Shown: in pieces, positions 10,625-21,138 of the stretch
Position numbering within the stretch: position 1 is the stretch's first letter
How the letters are laid out: every line of letters begins with the position of its first letter
From: Sphaerosporella brunnea
Lineage: Eukaryota > Ascomycota > Pezizomycetes > Pezizales > Pyronemataceae
NCBI GenBank assembly: GCA_008704415.1
Contig: VXIS01000001.1
Span: forward strand, 362,146-426,145
Reading direction: 5' to 3'
DNA: 64,000 nt
The notes under the pieces: generated by a model
The model's input: the letters and a program-made list of their open reading frames with translations, nothing else
What the model was told of the DNA's origin: nothing
The model's database searches: none
Made by a program: the position numbers and the translations under genes

Positions 10625-11588
10625 TCCGGTTCTATACATACTTCATGCTTCTTAGTCTTGTGTTTAATTCTGGGGAAGAGAAGAGGCAGAAAAGTCCGCA
10701 TTTGGGGTTTTTTTTTTGTGTTGTAGTTTTTTCATTCTTATCCTTATTCTAAAAGTATTTCTCACGGTTACTTGATATTAATACATGCCATTAATAGGCA
10801 TCGCAGATAACTACACAGGATCGGGCCCAACCTCCTCTGCCGCCCCCCCTGCACGCGCACGCTCCCCCGCCGCGACCGTGGCCTCTGCCATTACGGCCGT
10901 GTTGTTGATGCGGTATTGGTGATTATGAGTTTCTGAGTTTCCGAGGTTACGCGTTTATGGATTTACGAGTTTGTGTGCAGAGGATATAGAGAATACAAGC
11001 GAACACCCGTGTGATGACACACAGCCCACCATCACTGAGCAGCACATGCAGCGCTTTCCTGCTCGCTCATGATTGAGCTGAAAGATCGAAGCCAGTTACT
11101 GAGCACCTAACTTGTGCAAGTAAGCGGTTAAAGTCATCTTTCTAGATTTGTCACACGAAATGTTTCACCCCATTTCCGATTACAGCAATAAGGGAACCAC
11201 CTAACATGTACCTCGCCCCCAACTCTGACTGTTCCTAATGCGGGGGGATTCTTTTCTGCTTCCTGGCGATTGTCTCTCTGCTCATCGTTTTCCAAACGGT
11301 TTTAGTCTTTTTTTTTGTTTTTTTTATATGTTTGCCTTGTGCCGTTGTCATTTGCTCAAGATATCAATCAAACGGCCGCCTAGGTACCTTAGTAAGAAAC
11401 GGGTGTTATTGAAAATGGTTATATACGCGTTATGTAAGGGGTTGAAAAAAAAAAAAATGGCATGAGCTTTATATGAGGCTGATCGCTCCGTAATGGTTGT
11501 AAAATGGTTATTCGCATATAAGGATAGTGCCGCACAAAGATCACGAAAATCAAAACCCTTGTATAACCAATACTCAAAAGCAACAATA

Positions 11589-11799
11589 GGTGACTTCCCG
11601 TCGCTCTATAGTGGTCGAATAGATCGATGTTCTATGCAACAAATAACCACCTATACGTGCTGTATAGATCCAATGAATAGAACAGGGGGTGGGAACCCCC
11701 ATTTCTATAGCAACGGCCTATTTGGCGGTGATAGAACGGGTCAATTCAGCGGATAGGTAATTGTTCAATTCGGTCCTAATATAGCGACGGGAAGTCACC
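11589..11799. mobile_element. MITE-like element with 17-bp terminal inverted repeats
   Basis: GGTGACTTCCCGTCGCT at 11589-11605 is exactly mirrored at 11783-11799. The enclosed 177 bp is non-coding and contains a GGGGGTGGGAACCCCC palindrome. A fragment matching CTTCCCGTCGCTC also occurs near 48463. It is interpreted as a small non-autonomous DNA transposon. Confidence 0.55.
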
Positions 11800-12769
11800 C
11801 AATGCTATAATCATGGCGACGCAACAAGATGACCGAAGCCATCATGGTTATATCAGCCTAGCTTTACGAAGGTAGCTATAGCATCATTAGTATAGTACCT
11901 CAGGTTGCCGAATTTAAAACATGTGGATTGGATGAAGCATAAGCTGTTTCCACACGTATGTTGAGATCGCAAGCTGTCGAATGAGACTACGTGTGCTATC
12001 ACGTGTTTGTGCGCTTCATCAGCCATCCCAGCGTTTTTCAACAAGCTGTTCCTCTATGACGAGAATTCTTCTCGCTTTGGCATCGTCACGTCTCCCAGTC
12101 CCTTTTTTATGCTGCATCTACTGCTGGTGTCGCCTCTGTTTTGGGGCTTGTGGGAGGCGGGGCAACAGTCAAGTGCACGCCTCGACGGTGACGATGATGA
12201 TGATGATGAGACGACGATGGCTGTCATTTTGGAGCCCGGCAGGTGCGGCGGGGTTGGATGCCCGCTATGCCGCGATGTGCGGATAAAATTTCCTGCGTAT
12301 AATCGATTTTCCCTCACATGACGGTAATATAATGGCTTCGCAACCCGGAATCATACGCGCCACTAAGTACCACCCATCATTGTTCGAACAACATATTTTT
12401 GCCGCGTGAGTATCATATAAACATGTTTTTCGATCAAATCTTAGATACTTTTTAATCCATACACAACGCGTCCACAACCATTTTCAAAAACACCTGTTTC
12501 TTACTAAGGTACATACTGAGGGTGCTTTTGGATAGAACGGCGCCGTTTGAGCCCATTGACCACCTCACCACACCAAAATTCCGGTCAAATCTAGGTCATA
12601 TATTCAGAGCGATGTCGATATGCCTTGTATGTATTCTCTTTATGGCTCAAAAAAATTTGTTGAATTTTGGTTGTCGAAAAGGGTCGCGCAACGGCATTGT
12701 AAGAAATGTCCTTTTTGAACCGTTCAGTTGCACTTTCGCATATCGCTTAACTACAACGGTCGCCAACGG

Positions 12770-13690
12770 AACCCCTTCTGATTTCGCGACTTTTTGAGTA
12801 GGGTAATTTTTGAGGTGACACAGAGATACTTGTAGTGCGCGCTTGCGCTTGCTCAATAGAATACCGCCGGCCATGAGAAAAAACAGCAACATGAGTGCCG
12901 CTCATCGCGGCCTACAACCAATTATATTCCCTTCTGTATCTACTTCAATCCAGTGAACAGAATGTTTCACTCAACGCCAGTTGACAAGAAGTACATTGCT
13001 TGGTAGGGTTTCTAGGTTTAACTATTAGAAATTCAGGCGCGCAAGGGTGGAACCAGAGTAGCAATGAGCTCAAATTCAGCGTTGTCCCACAGGAGCGCAA
13101 AGAAGTTGATTGGTCGCCAATCAGTCTGAAAATTTGGCGGTCGCTACCGCCAAAGGCGTACTGCCCGTACCTTGTCATGGTGTAGCGGTTGAAAATGTGG
13201 ACAAGGAGGTAACATCGGTGGATTGTACGCATCCACTACTGGCAGAGACTCGAGAGGAGCATTCATTTTGTGGGTTAGTCACTTGTAGTTAAATCTTATG
13301 AAACGGCTTCACTAAACTCACCTCGGCGTCGGCACCGGCATCACCGTCGTCCATTTCACCGTTGCCGTAGTCCATTCAAGTTTCACCACCACTTTCGCGG
13401 TCCCCAGAGCCTCCAAAATTTCCCTCCAGGCAAGGGCTTCCTCCACTGCCAGTGGTAGCGACTCCGAACCCAAAGTCCACACTGGCATTCCCCCCAACCC
13501 CATTCCCTCCAATTAGTAAATCGTAGTCTAGTTGGCTCTTTCTCATCGTGAACTGATGCTTTAGGTCCTCTCGCACTTGAAATTCAGGCGTTCTCGGCAT
13601 ATTGTTGCTGCGGTGATGGGGCGTGGTGTTGGTAGCTGGAGGACGCAACTGTGATGTCACAGTTCAAAAAGTCGCGAAAACGGAGAAGGA
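12770..13690. mobile_element. Possible degenerate DNA-transposon remnant (about 0.9 kb)
   Basis: TTTCGCGACTTTTTGA at 12782-12797 is perfectly inverted at 13665-13680, and the outer bases CCTTCT are also partly mirrored. Inside, a minus-strand frame at 13376-13660 (Gly/Asn-rich) might be a decayed coding fragment. No transposase motif is recognisable. The element boundaries are approximate. Confidence 0.35.
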
Positions 13691-14138
13691 GAGAGCCAAA
13701 TAGACCCAAAGTAGTGGTAGCTACAATTCACTTAGCGCGCGCGTGATTTTGTACAATTTAGCGAGCAGTTCGTACTGCCCGCTTAGCGCACGCGCCTAAT
13801 ATCCAACCCCACGCCTACTGATGGACTGGGGTCCGCTCACATCACATATCTACCTCTACGAAGCAAAGAGACTTATCAATTGAAATTGTTCTATAGGAGA
13901 GTGAAACCTACCAGCGAAGCAGCCATGACTTCAGCCAAACCAGCCCAATTGCAGGCTAGCTAGTTACTATAGTTGGGGACACCTAGACGCGATGGGTTTT
14001 GGATACCTTACTGGGTTTTGGGGGTGTCACTAAAGCGGTCAAAATAGAAAGATTCACTCGGTCATTTTGTATTCGTTGCTTTACAAATTTGAATGCCAAT
14101 TTCCCAACCATAAGAACACTGGTTAGCACCGTTTAACT

Positions 14139-14988
14139 CTAAAACCTGTTGGCCTTGGCACGGTACGCAAGCTTGTGCATGCGACGATCGTTGTTCTTGT
14201 TGATACCGACAGCCGAGGTAATAGAACGAGAGGCTGAAAGATTGTTAGTTAGCTTAAGTAACTTTTAATTTGGTGACGGGGCAAAACTTACCGGAGGCTC
14301 CAATGGCCTTCTTGTTAACGTTTCCAGCCTTGTAGTTAATAGTCTTGCGAGAAGCAATAAACTTGCCCATTGGCTTCTTGGGGGACCAATACATCCAATA
14401 GGATCCGAGGCCGGAAGTCGGGTCTTCAAGTAGTTAGACCTCAATCCCACACCACCAGTCAGATCTCAGGCACATACCAACGACGCGCTTCTTGATGGCC
14501 TTTCTGACTGGAGCAATAACAGGAGTCTGAACAGGAGTCTGAACAGGAGTCTGAACAGGAGTCTGAACAGGAGTCTCTTCAAGTGTCTGACGAGTAGCGA
14601 AGGAGGAAGTCTCGGGAATCTCGGTCGCAGTAGTGGTAGAAACCTTAGATCCTATCGCCATCGACGGATTAGTTTTCCCTCGCGATCACCAACTCCCGTC
14701 GCAGCTCGCATCGCACTCTTACTTACCAGCGGACCAGAGAATATTCTGAATTTCCTCAACTTGTTCCTTGGTGGGACGGATTCCAACAGCCCACAACGTG
14801 TCCCAAAGTTTCCACGCTTGGTGCTCAGGGTCGGAAATACTAATAGTGGAAGGGGTGTGGTAGAGACCAGCCGCATCGAGCACCTTAATGTTGGAGAGCT
14901 CATCGGCAAGCGCTCCCAAGTCAAAGGCGACGCCGGTAGAAGAGATAAGGGTGGAGAGGAGTTCGGAAAGATCAAAAGTAGAACTCAT
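14139..14988 (-). CDS. Orphan four-exon protein with five TPVQ repeats and basic C-terminus
   Basis: Exons in transcript order are 14988-14727, 14651-14478, 14423-14292 and 14233-14139. The introns are 75, 54 and 58 nt, all GT/AG, all inserted in phase 1 and joining to an uninterrupted 220-residue product. The N-terminal 87 residues are acidic and hydrophobic-patterned (FDLSELLSTLISSTG, WKLWDTLWAVGIRPTKEQVE). Exon 2 encodes five tandem TPVQ/TPV units from a 15-nt DNA repeat, then basic KAIKKRVV. Exons 3-4 are aromatic and very basic (YWMYWSPKKPMGKFIASRK, DRRMHKLAYRAKANRF). I do not recognise the family. The acidic-to-basic polarity could suit a structural or nucleic-acid-associated protein. 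The strict exon phasing is good evidence that it is a real, expressed gene. Confidence 0.7.
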
Positions 14989-16876
14989 TTTGATTGGTTT
15001 GATGAGTGGAGATGGATAAAAGTGTCGAGGTGAGTTGCTGTGGGGCTTGAGAGTTGGATACGGGGTGTGGTTAGGAGAAAGTATGGAGGAGAGGTACTGA
15101 GAAGGGGGTTGTTTATAAGGCCATCACTCATCGGCCAAAATCGCCTCTAACCCTCAACCCCACCACAACTATCCCTTCCTAGCAGGGCAATTCAATGTGT
15201 TATACCTGCGTCCACATAACAGAGCAAGAACCGCTTCGATTCCCCAAAGGCAAAGAAAATGCCGCGCAACAGACGCAACGAGTGACATCGCGTGATCGTT
15301 CGCGTTCTGAAACAAGCCACTTTTACATCGAGTGACAAATTTGGCCACCAAAGTTGCGATCACTCTAAAAACAACCCACTCATGACCGAGCACGGTTTAC
15401 CTCATTCCTCTGAAGTTGAGCCCATCAACTACCTAGTCCCCTTTGTTCCTCTTCTCCATCTCCGAACACGTCCGATCTCTTGGTCCTGCCGAAGGTATAT
15501 TAACAGCTCCCAATTCTCCAAAAATCAATAATCGCTTGCTAATCAAGGGTAGTACAACGGAGGAGTCTCATAATGCTACGAACTAGAGAAGCAGATCATT
15601 TGGATTCCCTCAGAGTCAACAATCAAAAACACACCTAAACTGCACCGACTATCGTTCCGCCGACCCAGACAGTCCCAAATTTGGAGAGAAGGGGTGTTGC
15701 GACGAAGCAGAAGTGGGAAGAAACGCTTCTACGACAAAAGAAGAATTGACGTGAAGTTGCGGCGGCTGCGGTTACGGCGGATAAACTACCACTTCGGCCT
15801 AGCGCTAACATTACTGCAATTTATCACCACCACCACTATTATCGCCGCCACTCCTACTTCTCCCCAGCTCCACGTCTATTTACACTCTAAAGGTTTCTTC
15901 TAGCGCCAAAACTGGGGCATGGATACGAAGCTCTTGCACGATACAAGAGCTACTGCACCTAGTTCACTGGGCTTTGTGAGGAGTCTGCCCCAAGAATCGC
16001 GGGAGATCGGGTGGGAGGCGGAATTGAGTCTTGCACGACTGTGGCGGCTCCGCTTTACCCTAGAGGTTCTGCGATGCGGAAGTGGAGCAGAAGAGTGAGC
16101 TGCGGTCATAGGAACGACGGAGGGAGATCCAGGAGCAGGCACTGCGGGTGGCTCCGCGAGCTGTTTTTTCGCGAACGGCGGTGTTTACCTTGGTAAAGGA
16201 GTGACGAACTCTACTGGCTGAGGAACGTTTTAAAAGGGTATCCTGGGCTGGTGGTATATACCTAGGTACATACACCACAGCCGGAGTCCCTCGTGTGGAG
16301 AGGAGACCCCGGCACGCCTCAATAGAACAAGCCTTGTCCCGCACCTCATACTCTCACACTCAGTTTAGCTCCACAAATTGGCTGACGCCAGTGGGATAAT
16401 GTCACAAGTAAATTGCCAGTGTTAGGCTGCTTGCTAAGTCCCCCCTGGCCATGGATGGTCGGCATCATAGATAAGATATTCAAGAGTTCGGTTTCTGTGC
16501 ATGCAAAGTTGCCGGTGGTATCCCTAGGAATGCGTGCTTTGTTCTAAGCAGTTGCAGAAACGGTAGGCCAAACGAGACCATCGGGGGGATAGTTTGGCTT
16601 TGGCCGTCGACTGGAATTACGATCTGGAGGCGGCCACGGTCAACCGAAATACCCAAGCACGCATCTCCAACCAATGACTTCCTGGGAAGAAATATAGAGA
16701 CTGCCGTGCGCTTCTCTGATTTGGCGCTAATGCAACACTCTTCCTGGATGCCGTTTAGCTTACTGTCTCTACAACTGCTATAATAAACAAAATCTAAGAA
16801 GTAATTACAATCTCTATCCCCATATGTACACCAAGTCTCTATTAGACCGCTGAGGAGCCGTAGCCATCTCCACCCA
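14989..16876. other. Intergenic interval
   Basis: It holds the promoter of the orphan gene (TTTATAAGG near 15112) and about 1.7 kb without a supported gene. The frames at 15694-15903 (plus) and 16060-16344 and 16480-16674 (minus) lack supporting features. A TATATACCTAGGTACATAC microrepeat lies near 16253. Confidence 0.4.
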
Positions 16877-17440
16877 CTACAGCTTCGCCTCAGTTACCAC
16901 CCTCACGAATAACCCCTCTGCACTCGCCAGCACGGTCCCCATCCCATTCTCTACAGTGCCATTGACAAAAACCTTCCTCCGTTCCTTCTTCACCACCCTA
17001 CTCCTGCACAAGACCACACCGGGTGTCCTAACCGGCTTCTTAAACGTAGCATTAAGGTACGCCGTAAAGCTCGCGGCCTCAACTGCAGCACCACAAACCT
17101 CGTCCAGCAGAGTCAACACCATTCCTCCATGGAGGATATCATGATGCCCACATAAATCCTCGCCCAACGACACCAGACACAAAAACTCCTTCTCTCCACC
17201 CGGAAAAATCGAGGTTATGGTTGTATACGCTCGCAACGCATCGCTGTTCTTGAACGTGCGCGAGAAGAGGCTGTCGCTGTTGCGGTGGTTTGAAGAGCGC
17301 GCCCAGTCTGTGCGGAGGTAGCTGGTTGGCGCGTTGAGGATTGCGGAGGCCCACGGAAGGGTGGTGAAGTCGGCATGGTGGGAGATTGTGTTGGCCCGGA
17401 TGAGAGGCTTGCGGAGAATATTGGAGGTTTCCATGGCCAT
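16877..17440 (-). CDS. Hot-dog fold thioesterase (PaaI/THEM4-like)
   Basis: Intronless; 187 residues, a normal length for the family. The hot-dog signature is clear: HDILHGGMVLTLLDEVCGAA at about residues 100-119, with HGG at 104-106 and the catalytic-type Asp/Glu at 113-114. The following strand segment (TAYLNATFKKPVRTPGVV) matches the usual YLNVDYLRPV-type stretch in acyl-CoA thioesterases, and ASAEGLFV closes the fold. It probably hydrolyses an acyl-CoA thioester. The substrate cannot be read from sequence and subcellular location is uncertain; the first 20 residues are mildly basic (ILRKPLIRANTIS), so mitochondrial import is possible. A second Met lies two codons downstream. Confidence 0.85.
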   Translation of the reverse strand: MAMETSNILRKPLIRANTISHHADFTTLPWASAILNAPTSYLRTDWARSSNHRNSDSLFSRTFKNSDALRAYTTITSIFPGGEKEFLCLVSLGEDLCGHHDILHGGMVLTLLDEVCGAAVEAASFTAYLNATFKKPVRTPGVVLCRSRVVKKERRKVFVNGTVENGMGTVLASAEGLFVRVVTEAKL

Positions 17441-18257
17441 AATGCTGGTGCGTGGGGGCTGGACGCAGTTTTGGCTTCTTATCGATTAAACACCCCCTGC
17501 TTGGAAAGGGGCGCTAACTAATGCAGCCTTGTAATTTCCGAGGTTGCTTTGTAATGCAAGGAGCGGGTAGATCGAGCGCATGTGATTGAGATGAAATCGA
17601 GTTGTGAGTTCGTGAGAAACGCATCTTCATCATCATCATCGTGGTTTTGGCAGTTGATCATATGTCCTCTAGATCGGCCAATCGCTCTGCCAATGGGCTT
17701 TTCTCATAAGGAATGAGTTCTGGTGATGTGATGTGGCTGGCTCACTTACTAATGAAGAAATGCAGTCATGCCTCGGTAACTTTTTTTGCCCCAACGACAG
17801 TTTTATGGTGATTGTAGCAGCTAGCGCTTGTGGACTACAACTCATAAATACTAACTACAATAGGCCCACAGCAAATAAAACAGAAGAATATTCGATCTGG
17901 GTCAAATGCACTCTGAACGCCGCCGATGCAATAGGTAACAAAAGAAATGATTCCTCAAGCATGCTAACAGCAGAAATTGACAATCGAGATCAGCCATGTA
18001 AATTGTCAGCGAACGGTACTTACTCATGGTACTCATCGATCATGATAATCTATAAGTGGCCGAAGTACCACGTCATGGTGTCCTTTTGGATTGCGACGTC
18101 GGTATGTTCGATTTGCCACGAGCATAGCCTATACGCTTACAGTGTGCGCCACTCCATTTCGAGAAGTCTCACGTTATCAGCCAGTCACGAAGGTAGAGAC
18201 GAGAAGCCACGATCGCCAGGGTAGGAACGAATAATGATTCCAATTCCACAATTCCGG
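17441..18257. other. Intergenic interval
   Basis: It holds the promoter side of the thioesterase gene with a CATCATCATCATCG run near 17627. A 163-codon plus-strand frame at 17733-18224 has no recognisable motif, is Ser/Asn/Tyr-rich and may be chance; it was not called as a gene. Confidence 0.4.
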
Positions 18258-18877
18258 CTACTGATGCCTACCGTCACCCAGGAGAAACTTGTCGAGAAAA
18301 CCGATACCGCAAACTTTGAGATTGCGAAGAAAAATACACTCTCCATGGACTGCGAATCTGAGTACTTATCATCTCAAACAGCCGGACTAATAATTTTACC
18401 AGCGCTCTTGCAAAGTTACGGACAGCGACAGAAGAGACAAGCTGCTCCAGCAAAAGTTGAAGAAAATTGCCAAGCTGAAAAACGAGATTAACCTGCTCAA
18501 GCTCGAGCCCCTGCTGCCACAAGCAGAATTCGAACCTCTGACAGAGGAGGAGGGGGGCCTGCATCACCATCCGTGAGGTGCTCCGCGTGATTGAAAACGA
18601 ACTCGGAAACGAGAAATCCTGCCAAATAAATGGAGGCGGAGAAACCGAAGACGAAAGAGAACCTCTATGGTCTCCCCACCAACGCCAAACACCCACCTCT
18701 TCCAACACCATCTGCACCTTCACCCACAGCAGCACCGGCAATAACACCAGCACTTACTCCACCAGTAGGGCGAAGCTGAAGGGCGGAAACCGTGCTGTGG
18801 AAACTCCGAGAAGGATGCAGAAGACAGAATTGGCTGAGAGGGAGAGGAGGGATCGGGAATTGTCCGCTGCTCCCTGA
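18258..18877 (+). pseudogene. Decayed coiled-coil protein gene with two frameshifts
   Basis: An ATG at 18258 opens MPTVTQEKLVEKTDTANFEI. An intron with GTACTT...ACTAAT...CCAG (about 41 nt, ending near 18400) would continue as ALAKLRTATEE. At about 18437 the coherent reading moves to another frame: DKLLQQKLKKIAKLKNEINL and LKLEPLLPQAEFEPLTEEEG, a leucine-rich coiled coil. At a six-G run near 18553 it moves again to ACITIREVLRVIENELGNEK, ending at the stop 18875-18877. Two single-base shifts in otherwise coding-like sequence indicate a pseudogene, or less likely sequence errors. The family is not recognised. Confidence 0.4.
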
Positions 18878-19913
18878 GAAAGGAGCAGCAGAGAGATTTC
18901 CCTGCTATCCCTCGTTACACCCGGGTCGGTGTGGCTGCCTTGGCTATGGTGAAGTTTGCGCTCTCGTAGGATTCAGGAGTGATAACCTTTCCCCGTCTAC
19001 AATTTCTTTTCTTTTTCGATTTCTTTTCTTTTTTTCTTCCAGAAGCCGTTAACTTAAATTATTTGGTGTCAGAAACTTTGTGACGTGCCCGGAATGCCCG
19101 TTCTCCTTGAAATTTGATAGAGGATCGCACACCGACGCCGAGAAAGCTCTGTCTTAATAACCAGTACTATAAAGGAAGGGCTCTGCTCTTCAGCTTGGGC
19201 ACCTGTTTAAGTCCAAGAACCCTCGATACTCCCACTCCACGCTGTACTTCACACATAATATTCCTGCTCAGCAGCTGACCGAGTAAGACCTTGGGGTTTT
19301 TCTTGAACAAGCTGGCAATATGGAAAGGCGGAACTGCTGTGAGAAAGACTAAAAAGGAGTGCAAGACGTTTGGAGTACTTCGGAAAGGCTGGGGCCAGTG
19401 CTTACGCTGAAGAAAATTGATGTTAACGCCCGTTATTGCTTTTTCATACTGAGGAATAGCATTTGTGCCGAAGGATCCTTGTACGTACGAACATGTTAGG
19501 AGTGGATCATCCACTCTCTGTATGCACTTGTAGGGATATATGGTTCAGAAATTAAACTATCTTCCAATCAATAAAGACATGGCAGCCGGCCTCCGGGGGA
19601 AATCACGCAACACGCATCCAGGCGAATGCCGAGCAAAAAAAAAAAAGCAAGGCTCAGGAATAAGGGCCCGTTATGACAGGAAATTTAAGCCTTGTAGTAG
19701 TCTGAAAAGTTCAAAGAACACTGACAGCCTTTCCGGGTGTATCAAAAGGAAAAATACATCCGATATCCATCCACTGATCTCGTAAACCAGCCGCACTTGC
19801 ATACAGCAAAACGTTTGGTGCACAAGATCATCCATTCACCACTAAAGTAATTTGCGGTTTCGATTCTTCTTGGGCCCGGCGCGGGCGGCCTCCGACATCC
19901 GCTGGAGTGGGAG
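18878..19913. other. Intergenic interval
   Basis: No gene is supported. It includes a T/C-rich tract near 19006-19040 and an A-run near 19636. The minus-strand frame at 19167-19514 has no motif support. Confidence 0.4.
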
Positions 19914-21138
19914 CTACCTCTTCCGTCCATGCTTGGATTCCAGGTTTGCAACCTTCTTCTTCAAAGAGCTAACCTCCTTCCTAAGCGCCGCATCTGACTC
20001 CTCCAAGCCCGCCACCCTAGCGACAAGTTCTTTGCGCTCAGCCTTCCACTCGTGAGACAGTTTCTTATACAGTTCTTCAATAGATAGCGCCTCCCCAATG
20101 TCTTTCTCAATGACTGCCGGCTCCCAGAGATTGGCGGGCTGGGGAGACTTGTACAACTGCCAAGTAGCAGCAGCAGCACGTTGTTCCGCAGCACGTTGTT
20201 CCGCAGCACGTCGCTCCGCAGCACGTTGTTCCGCACGTTGTTCCGCAGCATGTCGCTCCTCAGCAGCAAATACGAAACTTCTCACAAAAAACAAATTGTC
20301 ATTCGAAATAAGCCATTGAAGGTGCCTCATGTTGTACTCGGGGGGTAAAACAACGCTGGCATCAGGGAAGCCGAAGTGTGTAAGATCCGCAACTGTCATA
20401 CGTGCACAGAAGTCCGCGGTTATCGCTTGGTTGTGGGGATGCGCAGGCGAGCGCTTCTGGCCGTTGAAGAAGCGCTGTTTGAGTTTCCGGCCCAACGCAA
20501 TTTCGAGCCAGAGGTCATACAGCGTTCCCCGAATAACCTCCTCGCCATATGTCTGAAACGCCTGGACAGACTTTTTGCTCCAGCCTAGATCGACTTGCAC
20601 ATTCGAGACAGAAATTATGTACTCGGTGGTAGTATTAACCACTTTTGCGTTTTTAAGGACAGCATTGACAACATCGAGGCCGCCTGTTCTTAGGAGCCTG
20701 TCTATGGCTATCCTCAGTATCAGCAAGTGGAATCGCGTCTTTCAGTCATCGGGGAATCTTACTCTGTCCGAAATCTTCAGAGCCGCCATTAAGCTGCGCC
20801 TCAAAAAGCTCCATAGCTTTGTCATAAAAGCTCTGTGTATTTCCTTGCAACACCGGATCATAGCGAAGGATCCCAAAACAGATTCTTCCCTTGCTGCTCT
20901 GGTAGACGGAACCGAGCAGCTTGCAGGTCGTCGCCAGTGCCGTGGCCGTCTTGAAACTGTCTAAGGACTCGAAAATGTTCTCGAGTATCTCAACGGGGAA
21001 GGCGAGGAGATCCTTAGGCGGCGCATCCGGTTTCGGGGCCACCTTTGAGAACGGGTTACGCCGAGGGGACATGTTAAAGGATTTAGCTTTGGCAGGAGCA
21101 CCTTGCTTTTTGCGGTTGTGGGCGCCTTGGCGGACCAT
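19914..21138 (-). CDS. F-box-like protein, paralogue of the 7246-8539 gene
   Basis: Exons are 21138-20763 and 20707-19914. The intron 20708-20762 (55 nt; GTAAGA...GGATAG) lies in phase 1 and joins the frames to 389 residues. A basic N-terminus is followed by an F-box-like segment LLAFPVEILENIFESLDSFK at about residues 43-62, then YDPVLQGNTQSFYDKAMELF, matching CDPILNGNS...FYDQAVQLY of the 7246 gene. Exon 2 carries YGEEVIRGTLYDLWLEIALG, then an Ala/Glu/Arg helix built from a 15-nt tandem repeat (AERRAAEQRAAEQRAA, DNA about 20170-20265), and a C-terminal coiled coil ending in a basic patch. The acceptor choice is set by frame. It may act as an SCF adaptor; the target is unknown. Confidence 0.7.

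Larger units (their letters stand above)
10625..14138. other. 3.5-kb gene desert with transposon remnants
   Basis: No intact gene is supported. It contains a foldback element at 11589-11799 and a candidate element bounded by inverted TTTCGCGACTTTTTGA copies at 12782 and 13665. There are also A/T-rich microsatellite-like tracts (10708, 11309, 11446). Several frames of 60-100 codons occur but none has introns, conserved composition or recognisable motifs. Confidence 0.5.

Noticed and set aside
16480..16674. 64-codon minus-strand frame reading VSFGLPFLQLLRTKHAFLGI
   Set aside because: Looks faintly like a protease or capsid fragment but is too short and isolated to support a call.
17733..18224. 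163-codon plus-strand frame
   Set aside because: No motif, no splice support, irregular composition and no relation to the decayed gene downstream.
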